Source: Geothrix fermentans DSM 14018 (lineage in GTDB: Bacteria > Acidobacteriota > Holophagae > Holophagales > Holophagaceae). From it: a DNA stretch of 47,323 nucleotides. Position 1 is the stretch's first letter, and every line of letters begins with the position of its first letter. The translations under genes and the position numbers were made by a program. Location: contig NZ_AUAU01000025.1 in NCBI RefSeq assembly GCF_000428885.1, positions 1-47,323 of the forward strand, given 5' to 3'. Positions 1 through 11,199 of this stretch are shown one piece after another. The notes under the pieces were generated by a model. The model saw only the letters and a program-made list of their open reading frames with translations, searched no databases and was not told where the DNA came from.

Positions 1-81
1 CGCGACCCACATGGTCGGGACCCCTTGGCTGGCCCGGGGGGGCGGTTCATGGCACCCTAAGAGGTTCCCGGGGAGCCGACA
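1..81. other. Leader region upstream of mreB
   Basis: No gene can be supported here. Frame 1 stays open from the window edge to a TAA at 58-60, so this could be the last residues of an upstream gene, but the peptide is not recognisable. A GGGAG at 71-75 lies six bases before the mreB GTG and fits as its ribosome binding site. Confidence 0.3.
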
Positions 82-1125
82 GTGGCCAGCATTTTCTCCA
101 GCCAGTTCTGGTCCAACATCTTCAATTCGGACCTCGCCATCGACCTTGGCACGGCCTCGACCCTGATCCATACCAAGCAGGCGGGCCGCATCGTCATCTA
201 CGAGCCCTCCATCGTGGCGGTGAACACGGTCACCCATGATGTGGAGGCCGTGGGCGACGAGGCCAAGCAGCTGCTGGGCCGGGCCCCCCAGGGCGTCCGG
301 ACCATCCGTCCCATGAAGGACGGCATGATCTTCGAGGTGGATGCCGCCGAGAAGATGCTGGCCCAGTTCATCGCCAAGGCCCGCCCCAACCGGGGCATCG
401 CCCGCACCCGCATCGTGGTGAGCGTGCCGCCCCGGGCCCACCAGGTGGCCCGCCGGGCCGTGAAGCAGGTCTGCTACGACGCCAAGGCCGGCGAGGTCTT
501 CATCGTGGACCAGACCATGGTGGCCGCCATCGGCGCCGGCCTGGCCATCAACGAGAAGCGCGGCTGCATGATCGTCGACATCGGTGGCGGCACCACGGAC
601 GTGGCCGTCATCAGCTACAACGGCAAGGTGTTCTCGGATTCCATCCTCATCGCCGGCGACGAGATGGACGAGGCGGTCATCAAGTACATCCGCGAGAAGT
701 ACAACGTGCTCATCTCCGAGGCCTCGGCCGAGGAGGTGAAGTGGACGCTGGGTTCCGCCTTCCCCTCGGAGCTGACCCGCACCATGGAGGTGAGCGGCCG
801 GGACCAGTTCGAGGGCCTGCCCAAGACGCTCACGCTCAACGACGCGGAGATCCGCGAGGCCCTGGCCGAGCCCATCAACGCCATCATCGACCTGGTCCGC
901 AAGGCCCTCAACGAGACGCCCCCCCAGCTGGCGGCGGACCTCATCGACCGCGGCATCTGCCTCACGGGCGGCGGCTCCCTCATCCAGGGCCTGGACGAGC
1001 GGCTGCGCAAGGAGACCCACCTGCCGGTCTTCCGCGCCGAGGATCCCCAGACCGCCGTGGTGCGGGGCACCGCGCTCCTCCTGGAGAACATTCCGCTCCT
1101 GCGCCGCATCCAGATCCTCGACTAG
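82..1125 (+). CDS. mreB: Rod shape-determining protein MreB (actin-like)
   Basis: Bacterial actin homologue that forms membrane-associated filaments and positions the lateral-wall elongasome. The sequence shows the actin-fold nucleotide-binding elements in order: phosphate 1 loop (AIDLGTAST, near residue 20), phosphate 2 loop (DIGGGTTDVAVIS, near 165) and adenosine loop (ICLTGGGSLIQG, near 295). Length 347 aa is normal for the family. The start is GTG at 82, with GGGAG six bases upstream; the reading frame gives the usual short N-terminal helix before the first strand. It is first in a tight operon with mreC, mreD, a PBP2 and rodA, the canonical order, which makes the assignment secure. Confidence 0.97.
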   Translation: MASIFSSQFWSNIFNSDLAIDLGTASTLIHTKQAGRIVIYEPSIVAVNTVTHDVEAVGDEAKQLLGRAPQGVRTIRPMKDGMIFEVDAAEKMLAQFIAKARPNRGIARTRIVVSVPPRAHQVARRAVKQVCYDAKAGEVFIVDQTMVAAIGAGLAINEKRGCMIVDIGGGTTDVAVISYNGKVFSDSILIAGDEMDEAVIKYIREKYNVLISEASAEEVKWTLGSAFPSELTRTMEVSGRDQFEGLPKTLTLNDAEIREALAEPINAIIDLVRKALNETPPQLAADLIDRGICLTGGGSLIQGLDERLRKETHLPVFRAEDPQTAVVRGTALLLENIPLLRRIQILD

Positions 1126-1145
1126 CCTAGCGGGAGGTTCGACAG

Positions 1146-2036
1146 ATGGCCCTCCGCGCAGCCAAGTGGGGATGGAGCCGCGCAGGGTGGCAGCGCCTCC
1201 TTCTCGTCCTCCTCTGGCTGGGGCACGGCATCTGGGCCCTGCTCGGCCCGGCCCCGGGACGCCACTGGACGAACGTGGCCGGCACCCTGTCCCGGCCTTC
1301 CCAGGGCCTGGCCGCGCGCTGGACCCAGTGGCGGACCCAGCGCCGGGAGGCCGCCCGCAGCTTCGCGGAGACCCGGGCCGAGAACCAGCGGTTGGCGGCG
1401 GAGCTCTCCCAGTTCAGGACCCAGGCCGCCCAGGAGGCGCCCCGGCTGGCGGAGGCCGATGAGGCCGTGCGCCTCCTGGGGCTCAAGCGGCAGATCCCCC
1501 TGGATCTCAAGGCCGCCCGGGTGATCTTCAGCACGCGGCCCGCGGCCTTCGGTGGCCTGATCCTCGACCGGGGCCGGGACTTGGGCCTGGTGCCGGACCA
1601 GGGTGTGCTGGTGCCCGAGGGCATCGTGGGCCGGCTCTGGTCCGTCGGGCCCACCCAGGCCAAGATCCTGCCCGCGGACGCCCCCAACGCCTCCGTGGCC
1701 GTCATGCTCATGCGCAGCCGCGCCACGGGCGTGCTCCAGGGGCAGGGCTCCGGGCGGGCCCTCATCCGCTACATCAGTAACCAGGAGGTGGTGCAGGCGG
1801 GAGAGGCGGTGCTCACCTCGGGCCTGGACCGCGTGTTCCCCCGGGGCCTCCTGGTGGGCTACGTGGCCGAGGTGGCCCAGGGCGATCTGGAGCTGCGGGT
1901 GGTGGTGAACCTGTCGGCGCCCCTGGACCGGATCTCCACCGTGCTCCTGCTGCCGCCCCAGCCGCCGGTGGAGGTCCAGCCGCCCTTCGTGGCCCCGGAG
2001 CAGAAGCCGCAGCGCAAGCGGGGGGTGACACCATGA
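1146..2036 (+). CDS. mreC: Rod shape-determining protein MreC
   Basis: Bitopic inner-membrane protein whose periplasmic part links MreB filaments to PBP2. 296 aa: a short cytoplasmic head, one hydrophobic segment (about residues 18-35), an Arg/Glu/Gln-rich coiled coil (about 55-115), then the two-barrel periplasmic domain. Typical MreC features include a GLVPDQGVLVPEGIVGRLW stretch and a later GLDRVFPRGLLVG segment. It begins 20 bp after mreB, and its stop overlaps the mreD start by 4 nt (ATGA at 2033-2036). The C-terminal tail is basic and short. Confidence 0.93.
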   Translation: MALRAAKWGWSRAGWQRLLLVLLWLGHGIWALLGPAPGRHWTNVAGTLSRPSQGLAARWTQWRTQRREAARSFAETRAENQRLAAELSQFRTQAAQEAPRLAEADEAVRLLGLKRQIPLDLKAARVIFSTRPAAFGGLILDRGRDLGLVPDQGVLVPEGIVGRLWSVGPTQAKILPADAPNASVAVMLMRSRATGVLQGQGSGRALIRYISNQEVVQAGEAVLTSGLDRVFPRGLLVGYVAEVAQGDLELRVVVNLSAPLDRISTVLLLPPQPPVEVQPPFVAPEQKPQRKRGVTP

Positions 2037-2521
2037 GGATCCCGGCCCCTTCCGCCCTCCGCCAGCACCTCCTCTGTGCCATCGCCCTGGGGCTCGTGTT
2101 CCTCTGCGCGCCCTTCCCGCGCCTCCAGGCGGTGGTCCACGTGGCGCTGGTGCTGGCCCTGGCCCCCCGGGCCGGATCACCCCTCGGCAGCGCCCTCTGG
2201 GCCGCCGCCGGGGGCTGGGCCCTGGAGGGAACCCTGCGGCTCTACCCCCACCTGGGCGGCACGGCCTGGGCGGACATGACTATGGTCCTGCTGGCGGGCT
2301 GGATGGCCGGCCGCTGGCCCCTGGAGGGGTTCAAGGGCTGGCTCTCGCGGCTGGCGGGGCTGGTGGTGGCCCACACCCTCCTGGCGCACCTGGCCGTGCG
2401 GCTGGCCGCCGGGCCCCACGCCTGGGGTCCGGGCTGGTTCTGGTCCCTGCTGAGCCTGCCCCTGTGGGGTTGGGCAGCCTGGCGGGCGCTGTACGCCGGG
2501 GCCTCCCCGCGGCGGGGCTGA
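2033..2521 (+). CDS. mreD: Probable rod shape-determining protein MreD
   Basis: 162-aa very hydrophobic protein with about five predicted membrane spans and a basic C-terminus. Sequence identity to MreD is weak by eye, as is usual for this fast-evolving family. The identification rests on size, topology and its place between mreC and the PBP2 gene. It starts in the ATGA overlap with mreC, and its TGA overlaps the next ATG by one base (TGATG at 2519-2523), so translation of the operon is likely coupled. Confidence 0.8.
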   Translation: MRIPAPSALRQHLLCAIALGLVFLCAPFPRLQAVVHVALVLALAPRAGSPLGSALWAAAGGWALEGTLRLYPHLGGTAWADMTMVLLAGWMAGRWPLEGFKGWLSRLAGLVVAHTLLAHLAVRLAAGPHAWGPGWFWSLLSLPLWGWAAWRALYAGASPRRG

Positions 2522-4403
2522 TGGATCCCCGGCAGCGCCCCCTCCTCCACCGCCGCCTCGGGGTGTTCAAGGCCCTGGCCTGGAGCCTGGTGGCCGTGTT
2601 GATCCTGATCTACGCGTGGCTCCAGCTGGTGCGGCACGGCGAGTTCAAGCAGCTGGCCATGCAGCAGGCCGTGAAGGTGCGCCCCATCGCCGCGCCCCGG
2701 GGCCTGGTGCTGGACCGCAACGGCTACCGCCTGGTGGACAACCGCCGGGCCCTGCACCTGGTCATCCAGCGGGAGGACCTGCCCTCCCGGCCCGAGGTGG
2801 TGGAGGCCCTGGCACAGGCTCTGGACCTGGATCCGGCCTCCCTCGCGCGGAAGATCCAGAGCTACCGCTTCGCGGGCAAGGGTAGGCCCCTGGTCCTCAA
2901 GGAGAACCTGGACGAGTCGGGCATCGCCCTGGCGGAGCGCGTCCGGGCCCGCTTCTCCTTCCTCAGCGTGGATGTGGCTCCGCGCCGCGTCTACCTGGGC
3001 GACGAGCTGGCGGGCCATGTGCTCGGCTACGTGGGGGAGGTGGACGACGAGCTGATGAAGGCCAAGCCCGGCGTCTTCCGCCTGGGCGAGACCATCGGCA
3101 AGGAGGGCTTCGAGGCCAGCGGCAACGACAAGCTCAAGGGCGTGGACGGCCAGAAGCGCATCCTGGTGGATCAGCTGGGCACCGAAGTGGCCAACTTCGG
3201 GCAGACGGATGCGGCGCCGGGCCGCAGCCTCTACCTCACCCTGGACGCGGGTCTCCAGAAGGTGATGCAGGACGCCTACGGCGAGGAGGCCGGGGCCGCG
3301 GTCGTGCTGGATCTGCGTGACGGCGGCATCCTGGCCATGTACTCCAGCCCCTCCTACGATCCCAACCTCTTCCTCAACCGCCTCAGCCAGGACATGGTGG
3401 ACCGCTACCTGAACAACCCCACCCGGCCCATGGTGAACCGGGCCATCCAGGGCATCTACGCGCCGGGCTCCACCTTCAAGCTGCTGGTGGCCCTGGCGGG
3501 CCTGGAGAAGGGCGTGATCACGCCGCAGACCGTCATCTACTGCGCGGGGAAGAAGAACTTCTACGGCCGCGACTTCCGTTGCGACAAGCCCACGGGGCAC
3601 GGGGGCCTGAGCCTGGTGCAGGCCATCGCCCAGAGCTGCGACGTCTACTTCTACGAGGTGGCCTCCCGCCTGGATGTGGACGACATCTACGCCACGGCGG
3701 AGAAGTACGGCCTGACGGAGCGCACGGGCATCGACCTGCCCCGGGAGAAGCGGACCCGCATCCCCAGCCGGGCCTGGAAGCGCAAGGCCGTGCCCAAGGA
3801 TCCCAAGTGGTACGCCGGCGAGACCATCAGCGTGGGCATCGGGCAGGGCGCCGTGGGCGTCACGCCCATCGGCCTGGCCCGCTTCTACGCCACCCTGGCC
3901 ACCAGGGGGAAGCTGCTCACGCCCCACCTCTTCTACGGGTTCCGCGGCGACCAGACCAATGCCCTGGAGCCCGGGCCAGTTCCGCCCGCCAAGGAGACCC
4001 CGCTCGATCCCCGCATGTGGGCGGTCCTGGATGAGGGCCTGCACGAGGTGGTCCAGAGCGGGACGGCCGCGGCCAACCCCTTCATCCGGGAAGTGGCCCG
4101 GGAGGCCCCGTTCGTCGGCAAGACCGGCACGGCCCAGGTGGCCACCTTCGTGGACAAGAGCCACTACGCCCGCCAGGCCAAGCACCTGAAGGACCACGCC
4201 CTCTTCGCGGGCTACGCGCCCCACGACCGGCCCCAGATCGCCTTCGCGGTGGTGGTGGAGAACGCGGGCTTCGGCTCCACGGCCGCCGCGCCCATCGCGG
4301 CCAAGCTCGTGAAGTACTGGTTCGTGGACCGCCTGAAGAATCCCCTGCCGCCGCCCCGCGGCCGCATGGTGGACCCCTTCGCCCCGGCGCCGGAGGTGGC
4401 GGA

Positions 4404-4407
<4 letters not shown>
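2521..4407 (+). CDS. mrdA: Penicillin-binding protein 2 (elongation transpeptidase)
   Basis: Class B PBP that cross-links peptidoglycan during rod elongation, partnered with RodA. 628 aa: a basic cytoplasmic N-terminus, one membrane anchor (about residues 18-38), a PBP dimerisation domain (about 55-230) and a transpeptidase domain. The active-site motifs are STFK with Ser317, a second-motif SCD (SxN position) around residue 370, and KTGT at Lys534. The open frame extends to 2464, but ATG 2521 is chosen because it gives a proper anchor and forms the TGATG overlap with mreD. The stop overlaps rodA by ATGA (4404-4407). Confidence 0.95.
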
Positions 4408-7489
<3,082 letters not shown>

Positions 7490-7521
7490 TAAAGCCCTGG
7501 ACGGAACCTTCTGATCGCCAC

Positions 7522-8919
7522 ATGATCAGGTCCTTCCGATTGGAAAGTTCCGTGCTCACGCGCCTTGGCAAGTTCGACATCCTCCGGCTGCTGGCCCAGG
7601 GAAGCATGGGGGATGTCTATGTGGGCCGCGATCCCATCATCGGCCGCGAGGTGGCCATCAAGGTCATCCAGGCCTCGGCGGCGGCGGGTCAAGAGGCCCG
7701 GGAGCGCTTCGCCCGGGAGGCCCGGGCCGCCGGGGCCCTGAACCATCCGAACATCGTCACCGTCCACGAGATGGGCGAGGAGCAGGGCGTGCTCTACCTC
7801 GCCATGGAGCTGGTGAAGGGCGAGGACCTGGGCACCCTCATCCGGGCCGGCACCCTGGCGCCCCGGGACATCCTCGAGGTCCTGGCCCAGGTCTGCGACG
7901 GCCTGGCCGTGGCCCACCGCCACCAGGTGCTCCACCGGGACATCAAGCCCTCCAACATCCGCGTGGTATGGGACGGGAAGGCCCTCCAGGCCAAGGTGCT
8001 GGACTTCGGCGTGGCCAAGATCTTCAACTCGGACACCACGGACGAGGGCAAGGTGTACGGCACCGTCAACTACATGGCGCCGGAGTACCTCCAGAGCGGC
8101 CGCGCCGACGCGCGCAGCGACCTCTTCGCGGTGGGTGTGGTCCTCTACGAGGCCCTGTCGGGCATCCCGCCCTTCGACGGGCCCAGCCCCGGCTCCGCCA
8201 TCTACCGCCTGCTGCACGAGACGCCGCCGCCCCTCCTGCCCACGGCCTTCCAGGGCATCAGCCGCGATGTGCAGGCCCTCGTCTTCTGCGCCCTGGCCAA
8301 GGATCCGGTCCGGCGCTTCCAGGTGGCCGAAGATCTGTCCGCCGCGCTGCGGGAGGCCCGGGACCCCGCCTGGCGCTGGGACCCGGAGCGCCACGGCCCG
8401 GGGGCCCGGCCCTTCCGGCCGGCCGCGCCTCCTCCGCCGCCGCCTCCCGCCCCCCCGAGGAGCCCCGCGGAAGTGACTCCGATCAAGGTGAGGACGCCGC
8501 CGCCCGCGAAGGAGTCCTCCGCTGGGCGATCCGGGCCGCGGGGCTCAGGCCCCATCCAGCTTCCGGATCTGGAGACCCTCCCTCCCCCGGACGCCGAGCC
8601 GGCCCCGACCCGGGAAGATCCCGCCAACCTGGCGGAGGTGCGGAGGGATGTCCTGGAGACCACCCGGAAGCAGCTGCTCAAGGCCATCGAGATCGATCCC
8701 TTCAATGCCCGGGCCCACGCCCTGCTGCTGGTCACCCTCTACCGCCTGGGCTGGATGGATGCGGTGATGCAGAGCCTGCGCCGGGCCCGGGACGGGGGGA
8801 TCCCCGCCTCGCACCTGCTGGCCGCGCCCCGCTGCGCCCAGCTCGTGGACGAGGAGGCGCAGACCTGCCGCCTGCCCCTGGACCTGCACCAGGAGTTCAT
8901 GGCCTACCTGGGGCGCTGA
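7522..8919 (+). CDS. Serine/threonine protein kinase with C-terminal TPR-like segment
   Basis: Hanks-type kinase, probably cytoplasmic because no membrane segment is visible. Kinase domain at about residues 17-275: Gly-rich loop (AQGSMGDVYVG), Lys47 in VAIKVI, HRDIKPSN with catalytic Asp140, DFG at 161-163, and APE as MAPEYL. A Pro-rich linker (about 295-350) follows. The C-terminal helical segment (about 375-465, LKAIEIDPFNARAHALLL) looks like one or two TPR units, a likely partner-binding part. ATG 7522 has a poor ribosome binding site; GTG 7552, with GGAAAG just upstream, is an equally good start that keeps the whole kinase domain. The target is unknown. Confidence 0.92.
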   Translation: MIRSFRLESSVLTRLGKFDILRLLAQGSMGDVYVGRDPIIGREVAIKVIQASAAAGQEARERFAREARAAGALNHPNIVTVHEMGEEQGVLYLAMELVKGEDLGTLIRAGTLAPRDILEVLAQVCDGLAVAHRHQVLHRDIKPSNIRVVWDGKALQAKVLDFGVAKIFNSDTTDEGKVYGTVNYMAPEYLQSGRADARSDLFAVGVVLYEALSGIPPFDGPSPGSAIYRLLHETPPPLLPTAFQGISRDVQALVFCALAKDPVRRFQVAEDLSAALREARDPAWRWDPERHGPGARPFRPAAPPPPPPPAPPRSPAEVTPIKVRTPPPAKESSAGRSGPRGSGPIQLPDLETLPPPDAEPAPTREDPANLAEVRRDVLETTRKQLLKAIEIDPFNARAHALLLVTLYRLGWMDAVMQSLRRARDGGIPASHLLAAPRCAQLVDEEAQTCRLPLDLHQEFMAYLGR

Positions 8920-8929
8920 GGCTCAGCGC
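8913..8929. terminator. Short palindrome spanning two convergent stop codons
   Basis: GCGCTGAG-G-CTCAGCGC is a perfect 8-bp inverted repeat. It contains the TGA of the kinase gene (8917-8919) and the complement of the stop of the lipoprotein gene (8923-8925). No T-tract follows on either strand, so any terminator role is tentative. Confidence 0.35.
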
Positions 8930-9333
8930 TCCTGGATCTCCGTGATCCGCCAGTCGCCGCCGGTCTTCCGCCAGCGCAGGCCGAAGGCGCGCCGGGAGGC
9001 GTCCCGGGGGAGGAGGCCGCCGCCCCCCGTGAGGAGCAGGTCCACCTCCTGGAAGGCCTCGGCCCCCTGCACGGTGACCTCGTTGCGGAGCACGGTGATG
9101 CCCACCTTCTCCCGCCGCAGGAGGCCCGCCAGGAAGAGCCGCGCCCCGGGCTTGTCCAGGCCCTCGGGACCCCGGAAGGCGGCATCCAGGGGGCCAGCGG
9201 CCGCCGCCGCGTCGCCGGCCTCCACGGCGGCCACGCATCCCTTGAAGGCCTTGCGCACCTGGTCCTCGGGCTTGTCGGATCGGCAAGCCAGGAGGACCGC
9301 CAGCATAGAAACCGACACGATGCTTTTCCTCAT
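8923..9333 (-). CDS. Small putative lipoprotein, function unknown
   Basis: 136 aa. A short basic N-terminus and hydrophobic stretch end in a lipobox (LLAC, Cys17), so an exported lipid-anchored protein is likely. The mature part starts DKPEDQVRKAFKGCVAAVEAGDA, a helical segment typical of small domains that precede a beta-rich NTF2-like or DUF4878-like fold, and the end (LRWRKTGGDWRITEIQE) reads like the last strands of such a fold. That resemblance is by eye only. The gene converges on the kinase gene with three bases between stops and diverges from the cystathionine synthase gene, 42 bp between starts. Confidence 0.75.
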   Translation of the reverse strand: MRKSIVSVSMLAVLLACRSDKPEDQVRKAFKGCVAAVEAGDAAAAAGPLDAAFRGPEGLDKPGARLFLAGLLRREKVGITVLRNEVTVQGAEAFQEVDLLLTGGGGLLPRDASRRAFGLRWRKTGGDWRITEIQER

Positions 9334-9355
9334 GGACGCTCACCTTCACACTGGA

Positions 9356-9374
9356 GGACCAGGAAGGATGGTCC
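9356..9374 (+). promoter_or_regulatory. Hairpin presenting the ribosome binding site of the next gene
   Basis: GGACCA, then loop GGAAGGA, then TGGTCC: a perfect 6-bp stem one base before the ATG at 9376, with the purine-rich Shine-Dalgarno in the loop. A structure so close to the start could modulate initiation. No SAM riboswitch or T-box fits in this 42-bp gap. Confidence 0.35.
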
Positions 9375-9375
9375 C

Positions 9376-10530
9376 ATGAATCCCCAAGGCCGCTTCGACA
9401 CCCTCTGCATCCACGCCGGCCAGACCCCGGATCCCAACAACGGCGCCCTCATGACGCCGGTCTACTTCACCAGCACCTACCTCCAGGACGGCCTGGGCCA
9501 GGATCGCGGCTTCGACTACGCCCGCGTGCGCAACCCCACCCGCGACGCGGTGGAGGCCAACCTGGCGGCTCTGGAGGGCGGCCGGCACGGCATGGCCTTC
9601 GGCTCCGGCATGGCGGCGGTGCAGGCCATCTTCGAGCAGCTCTCCAGCGGCGACCACGTGGTACTGGGCGACAACGTCTACGGCGGCACCTTCCGCCTGC
9701 TGGACAAGGTGATGACCCGCTTCGGCCTCACCTACACCCAGGTGGACACGGGCGACCTGGCGGCCTTCAAGGCCTCACTGCGGCCCAACACCAAGCTCGT
9801 GATGCTGGAGACGCCCACCAATCCCATGCTGGGCATCACGGACATCCCCGGCGCGCGGCGCGTGATGACGGAAGCCGGCTGCACGGCCGTGCTGGCCGTG
9901 GACAACACCTTCGCCACGCCCTTCAACCAGCGGCCCCTGGAGCTGGGCGCCGACCTGGTCTTCCACTCCACCACCAAGTACCTGAACGGCCACAGCGACT
10001 CCATCGGCGGCATCGCCATCACCAACCGTGACGACCTGGCCGAGGCCCTGCGCTTCCACCAGAAGGCCGCCGGCGGCATCCTCTCGCCCATGGAGTCCTG
10101 GCTCATCCTGCGGGGCACCAAGACCCTCCACCTGCGCATGGAGCGCCACAACCAGAGCGCGCTGACCATCGCCCGCTGGCTGGAGGCCCGGAAGGACCTG
10201 AAGGCCGTCTACTACCCCGGCCTGGAGTCCCACCCCCAGCACGCCCTCGCGAAGCAGCAGATGAAGGGCTTCTCCGGCATCGTGAGCTTCGATACGGGCG
10301 ACGCGGAGCGCACGCGGCGCATGGCGTCCTCGTTCAAGGTCTTCTCCCTGGCCGAGAGCCTGGGCGGCGTGGAGAGCCTCGTCTGCCACCCCGCCAGCAT
10401 GACCCACGGCAGCGTCCCCGAGGCCGACCGCCAGCGCCTCGGCATCAACGACAACCTCCTTCGCCTCAGCGTGGGCGTGGAGGACGTGCAGGACCTCATC
10501 GAGGACCTGGAGCGGGTGCTGAAGGTCTAA
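9376..10530 (+). CDS. Cystathionine gamma-synthase/lyase-type PLP enzyme
   Basis: Trans-sulfuration family enzyme of 384 aa. It joins or splits cystathionine in methionine/cysteine metabolism using pyridoxal phosphate. The PLP-binding lysine lies in STTKYLNGHSD (Lys201), with the YxR motif (DYARVRNPTRD) near residue 55 and the C-terminal SLGGVESLVCHPASMTH substrate-site segment near 335. Motifs alone do not separate MetB (synthase) from MetC/CGL (lyase); the C-terminal SLGGVESL is compatible with either. It stands alone, with no met or cys neighbours, and is followed by a family B repeat. Confidence 0.92.
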   Translation: MNPQGRFDTLCIHAGQTPDPNNGALMTPVYFTSTYLQDGLGQDRGFDYARVRNPTRDAVEANLAALEGGRHGMAFGSGMAAVQAIFEQLSSGDHVVLGDNVYGGTFRLLDKVMTRFGLTYTQVDTGDLAAFKASLRPNTKLVMLETPTNPMLGITDIPGARRVMTEAGCTAVLAVDNTFATPFNQRPLELGADLVFHSTTKYLNGHSDSIGGIAITNRDDLAEALRFHQKAAGGILSPMESWLILRGTKTLHLRMERHNQSALTIARWLEARKDLKAVYYPGLESHPQHALAKQQMKGFSGIVSFDTGDAERTRRMASSFKVFSLAESLGGVESLVCHPASMTHGSVPEADRQRLGINDNLLRLSVGVEDVQDLIEDLERVLKV

Positions 10531-10536
10531 AGACAA

Positions 10537-10647
10537 TAGCGGAACGCAGAGGGCACGGAGATCGCACAGAGGACGCAGAGAAGAACCGGGAAAGCCTTTC
10601 TCTGTGTCTTCTGTGGCCCTCTGCGACTTCTGTGTTCCAGCTTTCTG
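10537..10647. repeat. Family B dispersed inverted repeat, copy 1
   Basis: Left arm about 10541-10582 (CGCAGAGGGCACGGAG, then CACAGAGGACGCAGAG); right arm about 10599-10642 (TTCTCTGTGTCTTCTGTGGC, then CCCTCTGCG). The arms are imperfect reverse complements around a short spacer. It fills the gap between two convergent genes. Copies occur at 29323-29439 and, more diverged, 31711-31812. Open frames running through it are artefacts of the repeat. Confidence 0.8.
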
Positions 10648-10652
10648 GTTCC

Positions 10653-11177
10653 TCAGCCCAGCCCGTGCGCCTGGTACAGCTCCGGGTAGCTGCGGGGCTC
10701 GGCGCGGTCGGGGGCGAGGCCCAGGCCCTCCATGGCGGCGCGGATGGCCTGAGGATCGCCCTCCAGCTCCAGGTAGCAGCCGAAGGGGGTCTCGTCGAGG
10801 CAGGCCTCCAGCTCCGCCCGCTCCCAGACGGCGCGGACCTTCTCCATGCGCAGGACGGGGGCGAAGCCCAGGGCGCGGAGGATGGCTTCCAGGGCCTCAC
10901 CGTCCCCGATGCCGGTTTCGTGCTCGGGGCGGATCTTGAGGATGGCGTCGGGCACCTTGGGGCCCTTCCAGGTCAGGCGGAAGGCGCCCGCGTAGCGCCG
11001 GGTACGCAGGGCCGAGCCCGCAGCGCGCAGTTCGCCATTCCGGTCCCAGAGCACGCTCACCTCCGCCTGGGCGCGGACCGTCTCGCGGAAGCCCAGGGCC
11101 TCCAGCAGGGGACGGAAGGGCCCCGTGGCGGGGATGCGCAGCTTGAGCTCGGTTTCCACGGCGGGTTTGTGCTTCAT
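10653..11177 (-). CDS. CYTH-domain protein (class IV adenylate cyclase/triphosphatase superfamily)
   Basis: 174 aa. CYTH proteins bind triphosphorylated substrates in a beta-tunnel with metal ions. The N-terminal ExExK signature is present (Glu8, Glu10, Lys12 in VETELKLRI), followed by alternating strands rich in Arg, Lys and Glu (LRTRRY, RLTWKG, ILKIRPEHE), ending with a YLELEG strand and a short helical tail. Whether it makes cAMP or hydrolyses inorganic triphosphate or thiamine triphosphate cannot be told. ATG 11177 is chosen because it places ExExK at the N-terminus and has AGGA upstream; the longer open frame is not needed. Its start lies only 22 bp from the start of the divergent gene. 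Confidence 0.85.
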   Translation of the reverse strand: MKHKPAVETELKLRIPATGPFRPLLEALGFRETVRAQAEVSVLWDRNGELRAAGSALRTRRYAGAFRLTWKGPKVPDAILKIRPEHETGIGDGEALEAILRALGFAPVLRMEKVRAVWERAELEACLDETPFGCYLELEGDPQAIRAAMEGLGLAPDRAEPRSYPELYQAHGLG

Positions 11178-11199
11178 CGTGGCGCGTCCTGATTCGGTC

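Noticed and set aside
2242-4224. Long minus-strand open frame opposite the PBP2 gene
   Set aside because: The complement carries all PBP2 catalytic motifs; the shadow protein has no recognisable feature.
9334-9375. SAM riboswitch or T-box before the cystathionine synthase-type gene
   Set aside because: The gap is 42 bp, too short; only a small hairpin is present.
10604-10939. Plus-strand open frame starting in family B copy 1
   Set aside because: It starts in repeat sequence and runs antisense to the CYTH gene with Pro/Arg/Gly-rich translation.
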